Origin: Desulfatitalea sp. BRH_c12
GTDB lineage: Bacteria; Desulfobacterota; Desulfobacteria; Desulfobacterales; Desulfosarcinaceae
Length of the DNA stretch: 33,002 bases
Assembly (NCBI GenBank): GCA_000961655.1
Contig: LADR01000081.1
Coordinates: 1-33,002 of the forward strand
Reading direction: 5' to 3'
In this document: positions 9,831 through 15,521 of the stretch, piece after piece
How positions within the stretch are numbered: the first letter of the stretch is position 1
How the letters are laid out: each line of letters starts with the position of its first letter
Notes under the pieces: generated by a model
What the model was told of the DNA's origin: nothing
Databases searched by the model: none
Seen by the model: the letters and a program-made list of their open reading frames with translations, nothing else
Translations under genes and position numbers: made by a program

Positions 9831-10140
9831 ATGAAATTCAGGCACTTTGATGACTTTAAGAAAGGTATCAAGCCCACGCAAAAAGTATTCGTTCTTCATG
9901 GTAAATGGATTCACAATCACCCCACCTGTAATCTATTCATCATCGATCCTGATCCTTTCAGCGATGTGGGCTTATACTACGTACTCTCTTCTTGCCGGCG
10001 GATGACAGCTCGTCGATCATTTCGCACGGGCTGCCTGATGACTGTCCACCCCATTGGAACGCACTGAACCCGATACGGTTCATTGCAAAAAGCGGCAAAA
10101 GCATCGAAGAATTACAAAAGATCATCGGCGCCTGGCGGCG
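9831..10140 (+). pseudogene. Decayed small gene of unknown function
   Basis: The frame from the ATG at 9831 reads as protein-like sequence (MKFRHFDDFKKGIKPTQ, then an HGKWIHNHP stretch) up to about 9985. The protein-like sequence then continues in another frame from about 9990 (LPADDSSSIISHGLPDD, then KSGKSIEELQKIIGAW) to about 10140. A single missing base near 9985-9992 explains the shift. The reading then dissolves into the repeat that starts near 10195. A 27-codon frame at 9747-9830 abuts the ATG but is not obviously related. I recognise no family, and it may be a chance ORF pair rather than a true relic. Confidence 0.35.
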
Positions 10141-10194
10141 TTGGCCGGCCTATCCCCCCGTCGCATACCTACGCGTTTCAATACGCCGGCATTG

Positions 10195-10347
10195 TTCTCC
10201 CGCACCCATGATTGCCGGCAATGCTGGCTTTGCTCCCGCACCGGGCAACCGCCGGTCGCCCCTACAGGTGGCACCCCTGCGATGACACGGTGAAAAGGGT
10301 TCGCGTATGGTCCGCAGGAAGATATGGTCTTTTTTAGCTCAGAGTGG
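10195..10347 (+). repeat. Long direct repeat, copy 1, with REP-like palindrome
   Basis: This stretch is repeated at an offset of 323 bp (10518-10669) with only scattered substitutions and one-base indels. Shared blocks include CATGATTGCCGGCAATG, GGTGGCACCCCTGCGATG and TTTTTAGCTCAGAGTG. It carries a GACCGCCGGTC-type palindrome near 10243-10265, here with one base changed to GGGCAACC. The copy overlaps the end of the decayed ORF before it. Confidence 0.85.
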
Positions 10348-10448
10348 TCGCGCGGTGCGGGGAGATGTCGGTTGATACATGGGGTGAATGGACACATAGA
10401 TGGTCACGAGGCTTATGGCCATTATGCTTTTGGGCACGATGCGCACTG

Positions 10449-10470
10449 TAGGGGCGACCGGCGGTCGCCC
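10449..10470 (-). repeat. REP-like palindrome, inverted copy
   Basis: TAGGGGCGACCGGCGGTCGC followed by CC is the reverse-oriented form of the palindrome found in both flanking direct repeats (10243-10265 and 10566-10588). Alternating orientation of short GC-rich palindromes in non-coding DNA is typical of REP/BIME-type elements. No RAYT transposase is visible in the window. Confidence 0.7.
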
Positions 10471-10517
10471 GCGCGACCCTCTGTATTCGGGTCAGCGCGC
10501 AGGCTGGCGCGGAAATA

Positions 10518-10669
10518 TTCTACCGCACGCATGATTGCCGGCAATGGTGGCCTTGCTCCCGCACCGGGCGACCGCCGGTCGCCCCTACAGGTGGCACCCC
10601 TGCGATGACACGGTGAATAGGTTCGCGTGTGGTCCGCAGGAAGATATGGCCTTTTTTTAGCTCAGAGTG
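10518..10669 (+). repeat. Long direct repeat, copy 2, with REP-like palindrome
   Basis: This is the second copy of the ~150-bp repeat at 10195-10347. It contains the intact palindrome GGGCGACCGCCGGTCGCCCC near 10566-10585 and ends with TTTTTTTAGCTCAGAGTG. The 170 bp between the copies contain no recognisable gene and hold the inverted REP-like palindrome. Confidence 0.85.
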
Positions 10670-10785
10670 ACGCTAATTGCAAAAGTACAGTATGAAAATG
10701 CCAAATACGGTTACCCTGGGAATCTGCCGGGGGCTACTTGCTTTCAGCGCTTTTATCTCTTATGCTTGCCGCATCGGCTTTCAGA

Positions 10786-10894
10786 TGGGCCGCTGGGAGC
10801 GACAGTGTATGAACAATTGCGGTTTTCATGCAGCGGCGACACACACTCCGACGGTCGTTTGGATTAAGAGGCGACCCGCATTCCCAGCGGCCCA
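10786..10894 (+). promoter_or_regulatory. 13-bp inverted repeat in the leader of the moaE-like gene
   Basis: TGGGCCGCTGGGA at 10786-10798 is the exact reverse complement of TCCCAGCGGCCCA at 10882-10894, enclosing 83 nt. The right arm ends about 15 nt before the ribosome binding site (AAGGAG near 10909) and 25 nt before the start codon. As RNA it would close a large structured domain directly over translation initiation. MoCo-sensing riboswitches are known in leaders of moa genes, but I cannot match the conserved core of that motif here, so only the structure is claimed. Confidence 0.5.
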
Positions 10895-10919
10895 AAATGA
10901 TGAACCTTAAGGAGAAGCG

Positions 10920-11279
10920 ATGGATATAAATGCCTTGATCGCTCGCATCAAGCGCCGCCCGGATTACAATCAGGTGGGCATGATTTTGTGCCACCACGGC
11001 GTTGTCCGGGCCACCTCCCGCCAAGGCCGCCCGGTCCGGGGCTTACGTGTAGCGGTCGATAGCGCACGTTTGATCCAGGTATTGGACGAAGCCAGAAAAA
11101 GACCCGGGATCATAGAGGTTTTGGTGGAGATCAATGCGGATCGCGACCTGAACGTGGGCGATGCGGTGATGGCCCTGGTGGTTGCCGGCGATATCCGTGA
11201 AAACGTGATCAACGCCTTGAGTACCACGCTGGATGCCATTAAAAGAGAAGTGACGCATAAAACCGAATTTTTCGTCTAA
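10920..11279 (+). CDS. moaE: MoaE-like molybdopterin synthase catalytic subunit
   Basis: The product has 119 residues and starts at ATG 10920 behind AAGGAG. MoaE, with the sulfur carrier MoaD, converts cyclic pyranopterin monophosphate to molybdopterin in the cytosol. The central LDEARKRPGIIEVLVEINADRD stretch, the GDAVMALVVAGDIREN block and the end AIKREVTHKTEFF fit the MoaE fold. Lys108 and Lys114 sit where family members carry two active-site lysines, though spaced one residue closer than in E. coli. It is shorter than E. coli MoaE (about 150 aa) and lacks the long C-terminal tail. The next gene, moaC, follows after 16 bp, supporting a cofactor role. No moaD is adjacent. The family call is good; catalytic competence is inferred. 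Confidence 0.75.
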   Translation: MDINALIARIKRRPDYNQVGMILCHHGVVRATSRQGRPVRGLRVAVDSARLIQVLDEARKRPGIIEVLVEINADRDLNVGDAVMALVVAGDIRENVINALSTTLDAIKREVTHKTEFFV

Positions 11280-11295
11280 TCTAAGGAATCCCGAA

Positions 11296-11799
11296 ATGGC
11301 CGAATTCACTCACATCGACGACCAGGGCCGGGTGCGCATGGTGGATGTCACTGCCAAGCCGCCAAGCGATCGCGTGGCCCGGGCGCAGGCCTGGGTGCGC
11401 ATGCGCGCCGAAACGCTGGACATGATCCGCGATCAAACGATCCGCAAAGGCAATGTATTGGAAACCGCGCGAATTGCCGGCATCATGGCCGCCAAGCAGA
11501 CCGCCACCTTGATTCCCATGTGCCATCCGCTGAACCTGACCCATGTGGGGATCGATTTTTTTCCGCAGCCTGCTGAGCACACCATTCGCATCGAAGCCAC
11601 GGCACGCGTGGTCTCCCATACAGGGGTCGAAATGGAAGCCCTGACGGCTGCGACCGTGGCGGCTCTGACCATCTATGACATGTGCAAAGCCTATGACCGC
11701 GCGATGTCGATTTCGGACATCTGCCTATTGGAAAAGAGCGGCGGCAAAAGCGGCCATTGGATCCGAGCCGTGGAAGCGCCCGAACCGCCGCCAGGGTAG
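11296..11799 (+). CDS. moaC: Cyclic pyranopterin monophosphate synthase MoaC
   Basis: The product has 167 residues. MoaC converts the MoaA product, 3',8-cyclo-GTP, to cyclic pyranopterin monophosphate in molybdenum cofactor synthesis. Diagnostic motifs are MVDVTAKP near the start, MCHPL, GVEMEALTA, TIYDMCKA and KSGGKSG. Lys51, Asp128 and Lys131 fall at the same residue numbers as the catalytic residues of E. coli MoaC. The length matches the family (about 160 aa). The gene follows moaE by 16 bp, with AAGGAA before the ATG, so the two are very likely cotranscribed. MoCo would serve oxidoreductases, many of them Tat-exported, which fits tatBC 1.6 kb downstream. Confidence 0.95.
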   Translation: MAEFTHIDDQGRVRMVDVTAKPPSDRVARAQAWVRMRAETLDMIRDQTIRKGNVLETARIAGIMAAKQTATLIPMCHPLNLTHVGIDFFPQPAEHTIRIEATARVVSHTGVEMEALTAATVAALTIYDMCKAYDRAMSISDICLLEKSGGKSGHWIRAVEAPEPPPG

Positions 11800-11850
11800 T
11801 CCATTCTTCAGGTTATCCTGCAAAACCGTGCACCATAGAAGAAGGCGGCC

Positions 11851-13242
11851 ATGACATATAAAAACAGCAGCGTACCTTCACGTTCCACTGCCCAGCGTTC
11901 CCTTTCCACCCCGGCGAAACCGGCAGGCAACCGGATAGCTACGAACGTGCATATCCGATACCCGCTCCTGGTCTTGATCACCCTGCTCACCCTGTTTGTC
12001 GCCTGTACGCGAGGACCGGTATCCGCCCCGGCACCCATACCGGCACCCACACCGGAGCCGATACCGGCCCCCGCCCCCACGCCTGGGCCGGCACCGCAAC
12101 CGCAGTCGGCGCTGACCCGGCTGGACAGGGCCGACTACCCGCTATTCGCCGACACCAACGGTTATCGAGATCTGACGCGGGGCATTGACATGAGCCTGGT
12201 CTATCTGCGTAAGCTGCCGCCCCAGCGAACCTTCGCTTACGCAGCGGATACCTACACAGCGGCGCACCTGATCCGCTCACTGGAGGCTTTCAGCGCCATC
12301 ATCCGGGAGGCCCCCACACCCCAGGTCCTGCAATGCTTGCTGAGCGAGCGTTTCCGGGTATATCGGGCAACCGGACGAAGCCCATCCGCCAAGGTCTTGT
12401 TCACGGGGTATTACGAGCCCATCCTGAAGGGCCGCAAAACCGCTTCAGAAGCTTTCCCGGTGCCGGTGTATTCGCGACCGGCCGATCTCGTGGAAATCGA
12501 TCTGGCACCGTTTGCATCAGATCTGAAAGGCCGGCGCATTGTCGGCCGGTATGCGGACCGCAAAGTGGTGCCCTACTGGGACCGCCAACAGATTCGGCAG
12601 CAGCCGGATTTCATGCGCATTGCCCCGCCACTGGCGTGGTTGAAAGATGAAATCGACCTGTTCAACCTCATGGTACAGGGCTCCGGCAAAATCGATCTGG
12701 AAAATGGCGAAACGCTGCAAATCGGGTTCGACGTTTCCAACGGCCATCCCTACCGCAGCATTGGCCGTCACTTGATCGACCAGGGGAAAATCAAGGCGGA
12801 CAAAATGTCCATGCAAGCCATCCGCGCGTATCTGCAGCAAAATCCAAACCAATCGGATGCGATTCTCGCCTATAACCAACGTTATATCTTTTTTCGCCGT
12901 ATCGCGCAGGGCCCCGTGGGATCCCTGGGGGTGGCCCTGACCCCCTTGCGCTCGATCGCCGTGGACCACGGCATCTTCCCTTCGGGGGGGCTGGCCTTTG
13001 TGCGTTTGCCAGTTCCCCAAGTGGACAGACGCGGGCGCATTCAGCACTGGGGGCCAATGCAGGGTTTTGCGCTCGCCCAGGATGCCGGCAGCGCGATCAC
13101 CGGCCCGGGCCGCGTCGATCTGTTTTGGGGCAATGGCTTGCAGGCCGAAGTGTCGGCCAGCCATTCCAAACATGAGGGCGAGCTCTATTTTCTGGTGCTC
13201 GACCCAGGGGCAGCGGAGGGGCCTTGGCTCCCATCCAATTGA
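11851..13242 (+). CDS. mltA: MltA-type membrane-bound lytic murein transglycosylase, lipoprotein
   Basis: MltA enzymes cleave the MurNAc-GlcNAc bond of peptidoglycan with formation of 1,6-anhydroMurNAc and are anchored to the outer membrane. The product is 463 aa from ATG 11851, which has AGAAGG upstream. A GTG at 11947 (residue 33) would instead give a compact signal peptide ending in the lipobox LFVAC, so the first 32 residues may not be translated; that start has no clear ribosome binding site. After the lipidated Cys comes a proline/alanine linker, then the MltA barrel domain (FTGYYEPILKG, VPVYSRP, MVQGSGKIDLENG). The C-terminal 3D domain includes QDAGSAITGPGRVDLFWGNG, with Asp411 and Asp423 as the expected conserved acids. 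Family assignment is firm and start uncertain. Confidence 0.9.
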   Translation: MTYKNSSVPSRSTAQRSLSTPAKPAGNRIATNVHIRYPLLVLITLLTLFVACTRGPVSAPAPIPAPTPEPIPAPAPTPGPAPQPQSALTRLDRADYPLFADTNGYRDLTRGIDMSLVYLRKLPPQRTFAYAADTYTAAHLIRSLEAFSAIIREAPTPQVLQCLLSERFRVYRATGRSPSAKVLFTGYYEPILKGRKTASEAFPVPVYSRPADLVEIDLAPFASDLKGRRIVGRYADRKVVPYWDRQQIRQQPDFMRIAPPLAWLKDEIDLFNLMVQGSGKIDLENGETLQIGFDVSNGHPYRSIGRHLIDQGKIKADKMSMQAIRAYLQQNPNQSDAILAYNQRYIFFRRIAQGPVGSLGVALTPLRSIAVDHGIFPSGGLAFVRLPVPQVDRRGRIQHWGPMQGFALAQDAGSAITGPGRVDLFWGNGLQAEVSASHSKHEGELYFLVLDPGAAEGPWLPSN

Positions 13243-13280
13243 AATAAAACGGATATTATACGCCAAGGGTCGCTGTCCCC

Positions 13281-13309
13281 TTGACAAGCACCGGCAAAAG
13301 CCATAAAAG
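13281..13309 (+). promoter_or_regulatory. Candidate promoter for tatBC
   Basis: TTGACA at 13281-13286 is followed after 17 bp by TAAAAG at 13304-13309, a perfect -35 and a poor -10. It lies in the 194-bp gap between mltA and tatB, about 130 bp before the tatB start. Nothing else is recognised in that gap. Confidence 0.35.
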
Positions 13310-13436
13310 AAAAGTGGTTTAACAAACGGTCCATCCTGCCAAATCAAGGGTCGATGCTGCGGCAGGGGGAATACAGTCGTCACCTTCAGGTCGACCGCCC
13401 CTTCGAGGTTCGGACGCCCTGTGTTAAGGAGCTATT

Positions 13437-13844
13437 ATGTTCGGTATAGGCATGCCGGAATTATTGTTGATTCTGGCGGTGGCCCTCATCGTCATCGGCC
13501 CGAAAAAACTGCCCGATCTTGCAAAATCACTGGGCAAGGCGATGGGCGAGTTCAAGCGCGCCACCAATGATCTCAAACAGAGCATAGAGCAGGAAACCGG
13601 CTTGGATGAAGTGCGTCATAGCCTCCGTGAAGCCGACCGGGATATGCGGCGCTCGTTCACTACGTCTAACAGCCCTTCACCGGCGCCGGCCTCCGAAAAC
13701 GACGATCCCGCGCAATCGTCGCAGGAAGGCAAAGAAACGGCCGCCTTGGCTGACCCGTCAGAGCCTGTGATCCCGCCCGCCGACGACGCAAATGATGCCG
13801 GAAACAAAACGCCCGGCCAGACGAAAAGAAACGGCCGCGCATGA
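13437..13844 (+). CDS. tatB: Twin-arginine translocase subunit TatB (TatA/B family)
   Basis: TatB with TatC forms the receptor for folded proteins carrying RR signal peptides. The 135-residue product has the family layout: a short N-terminal membrane helix (residues 5-21), the GPKKLP hinge, an amphipathic helix to about residue 45, and an acidic, Ser/Pro-rich disordered tail. The GP at the hinge and the MFGIGMPELL start favour TatB over TatA, although Desulfobacterota proteins of this kind can be intermediate, and no separate tatA is present in the window. The stop codon overlaps the tatC start by 4 bp (ATGA). The start has AAGGAG 8 bp upstream. Confidence 0.88.
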   Translation: MFGIGMPELLLILAVALIVIGPKKLPDLAKSLGKAMGEFKRATNDLKQSIEQETGLDEVRHSLREADRDMRRSFTTSNSPSPAPASENDDPAQSSQEGKETAALADPSEPVIPPADDANDAGNKTPGQTKRNGRA

Positions 13845-14590
13845 CCGAACCCGACAAACAGCCTTTCACCGCCCATCTGGAAGAGTTGCGGTCACGGCTG
13901 GTCAAGTCTTCCATCGCCGTGTTTATAGGGTTTCTGATCTCTTATGGCTTCAAGGAACAACTATTTAATATTCTTACCCATCCCCTGATGCGGGTAATGA
14001 AGCCGGGCGAGTATATGATCTACACCAACTTGCCCGAAGCCTTTTTCACCTTTCTCAAAACCGCCCTGATTTCGGGAATCCTGTTGTCCTCTCCCATTTT
14101 GCTGTACCAGTTCTGGATGTTTGTGGCGCCGGGGCTCTATGATCGCGAGCGGCGGATGGTGTTGCCCATTCTCGTGCTGTCCACCTTCTTTTTCGTGGCG
14201 GGGGTCCTGTTTGCTTATTTTGTCGTTTTTCCTTACGGGTTCAAATTTTTTCTGGGCTTCGCCAGCGATGTCGTCAGGCCCCTGCCTGCGATGAAAGAAT
14301 ACCTGGGATTTGCCTCCAAAATGCTGCTCGCTTTCGGGCTGACCTTCGAAATGCCGCTGGTCATCACTTTTTTGGCCCGCCTGGGCATTTTGCCGGTGGC
14401 AACACTGCAGAAAAACCGCAAATATGCTGTTTTGATTTTCTTTGTGTTCGCAGCCTTTTTGACGCCGCCCGATGTGGTTTCACAGATCCTCATGGCTTTT
14501 CCAATGATGCTGCTGTACGAGATCAGTATTATCGGTGCACGGATTTTTGCGCGCAAACCAGTCGCGCCTGAAGAAGAAGCGGAATCCTGA
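13841..14590 (+). CDS. tatC: Sec-independent protein translocase TatC
   Basis: TatC is the six-helix inner membrane core that binds twin-arginine signal peptides. The 249-residue product begins with the cytosolic PFTAHLEELRSRL segment, the most conserved part of the family (HLxELRxR), followed by six hydrophobic segments. Further motifs include FWMFVAPGLYDRERR and the AAFLTPPDVVSQI loop before the last helices. It overlaps tatB by 4 bp, indicating translational coupling. The coding sequence ends in a short DNA palindrome (14579-14596) that overlaps the stop codon. Confidence 0.96.
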   Translation: MTEPDKQPFTAHLEELRSRLVKSSIAVFIGFLISYGFKEQLFNILTHPLMRVMKPGEYMIYTNLPEAFFTFLKTALISGILLSSPILLYQFWMFVAPGLYDRERRMVLPILVLSTFFFVAGVLFAYFVVFPYGFKFFLGFASDVVRPLPAMKEYLGFASKMLLAFGLTFEMPLVITFLARLGILPVATLQKNRKYAVLIFFVFAAFLTPPDVVSQILMAFPMMLLYEISIIGARIFARKPVAPEEEAES

Positions 14591-14596
14591 TTCCGC
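14579..14596. other. Palindrome overlapping the tatC stop codon
   Basis: GCGGAATC-CT-GATTCCGC is a perfect 8-bp inverted repeat with a 2-base centre, placed across the tatC stop. There is no T-run after it, so it is a poor intrinsic terminator; an mRNA 3'-end stabilising hairpin is possible. Confidence 0.35.
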
Positions 14597-14604
14597 CATT
14601 GTCG

Positions 14605-14633
14605 TTGACAGTGCCGGGGGGACTTGATAAAAA
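14605..14633 (+). promoter_or_regulatory. Candidate promoter for the cytochrome c gene
   Basis: TTGACA at 14605-14610 is followed after 17 bp by TAAAAA at 14628-14633. It sits between the tatC stop and the cytochrome start, leaving a leader of about 45 nt that contains a strong AGGAGGTGAG ribosome binding site at 14670-14679. It would allow the cytochrome to be expressed independently of tatBC. Confidence 0.4.
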
Positions 14634-14685
14634 TCGATCACTTGGATTTTGAACCATAACTTCATGCAAAGGAGGTGAGCAATTG

Positions 14686-15135
14686 ATGAAAATGAGGTCT
14701 ATAGGACTTTTAAGCGTCGCCATGCTGGCATTGAGTCTGGTGGTTGCAGCCGGGATTTATGCGGCGACCGCTCCGGATGTCATTGAATTGCAGGCGCCTT
14801 ACGAACACAAAAAAGGGGCAGTCACTTTCACCCACCAGAAGCATACGAGCGATTACAAGATCGGGTGTGGCGAATGCCATCATGATGACCAGGGAAAGCC
14901 GCTGACCAATCTGAAAGAGGGCGATCCCGTCAAGAGTTGCTTTGACTGCCACAACAAGCCCGGTGAACTGAAGGGCAAAAAAGCCGAAGGATTGTCCGAC
15001 AAGGAAAAACTGGCCTATCACGCCAATGCCCTTCATCAGAACTGTATCGACTGTCACAAAAAGCACAACAAAGAGACGAAAACCAAAGCCGCACCGCAGA
15101 CCTGCAAGGAATGCCATCCCAAGGGCGGGGAATAA
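14686..15135 (+). CDS. Periplasmic tetraheme cytochrome c, c3-type
   Basis: The 149-residue product has an N-terminal signal peptide (residues 1-27, core LLSVAMLALSLVVAAG, cut after IYA). Four heme-binding motifs follow: CGECH 61-65, CFDCH 85-89, CIDCH 120-124 and CKECH 140-144. Additional histidines (H50, H53, H66, H112, H117, H127) can supply distal ligands, as in bis-His c3 cytochromes, which carry electrons from periplasmic hydrogenases and formate dehydrogenases. All four motifs are CxxCH, unlike classical Desulfovibrio c3, where two are CxxxxCH. ATG 14686 is chosen; a TTG at 14683 is also in frame behind the same ribosome binding site. A strong terminator follows at 15159. Confidence 0.93.
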   Translation: MKMRSIGLLSVAMLALSLVVAAGIYAATAPDVIELQAPYEHKKGAVTFTHQKHTSDYKIGCGECHHDDQGKPLTNLKEGDPVKSCFDCHNKPGELKGKKAEGLSDKEKLAYHANALHQNCIDCHKKHNKETKTKAAPQTCKECHPKGGE

Positions 15136-15158
15136 CCCTTCCGAACAGCCGAAATTCT

Positions 15159-15189
15159 AAGGCCGGTTGCATAGGCAACCGGCCTTTTC
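15159..15189 (+). terminator. Strong intrinsic terminator after the cytochrome gene
   Basis: AAGGCCGGTTGC-ATAG-GCAACCGGCCTT forms a perfect 12-bp stem with a 4-base loop, followed by TT. It lies 24 bp after the cytochrome stop and 28 bp before the stop of the convergent small gene at 15217, so it may serve both directions; the minus-strand side has an A-rich lead and only a weak T-run. Confidence 0.85.
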
Positions 15190-15216
15190 AATGCACTGTC
15201 CTGATCTTAACGCAGA

Positions 15217-15384
15217 TTACACTTCTTCCAGATCACAAATCGATTCTTCACTCTGAAAACTATTGCCGAGCCAACGCACCAATACATAATCCGGTTTGTC
15301 TTTAACCGGTCCATCGATGATGCCGCAAACGGCATTCTGTTTGCGGCTGAAATCCTTGTAGGTCACAATAGCGCCACGCTCCAT
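15217..15384 (-). CDS. Small hypothetical protein, 55 aa, possibly SH3-like
   Basis: The frame runs from ATG (15382-15384) to TAA (15217-15219), with GAAAGG about 10 bp upstream of the start. The sequence begins MERGAIVTYKDFSRKQ, contains the pattern IIDGPVKDKPDYVLVRWLG, and ends SICDLEEV. Alternating hydrophobic residues with a central WLG suggest a small beta-barrel, but I do not recognise a family. It lies 137 bp after the icmF stop on the same strand. Normal codon use and an acidic soluble composition support a real gene; function is unknown. Confidence 0.55.
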   Translation of the reverse strand: MERGAIVTYKDFSRKQNAVCGIIDGPVKDKPDYVLVRWLGNSFQSEESICDLEEV

Positions 15385-15521
15385 CACAGAAAACCTTTCA
15401 ATTCAGCACCAATTCAACAAAACAGATAAAAATGACGCGCGTTATAATGACCCTTTTTAATATAATTCCGGCACTGCTTCAAGAGGTTTTCAAGGGAAAT
15501 TGACCCAACGGGCAAACGGGC

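Noticed and set aside
9747-9833. In-frame TGA between a 27-codon frame and the ATG at 9831, considered as selenocysteine
   Set aside because: No conserved redox motif around the TGA, no visible SECIS-like hairpin, and the downstream frame is itself broken.
10195-10669. Repeat region considered as a CRISPR array
   Set aside because: There are only two long copies plus palindromes, without regular short repeats, unique equal-length spacers or cas genes.
10677-10910. 77-codon plus-strand frame before moaE
   Set aside because: It covers the leader inverted repeat and ends 10 bp before moaE, with unusual composition and no convincing start signal.
12517-13383. 288-codon minus-strand frame
   Set aside because: It is antisense to the mltA 3D domain, whose motifs are clear on the plus strand.
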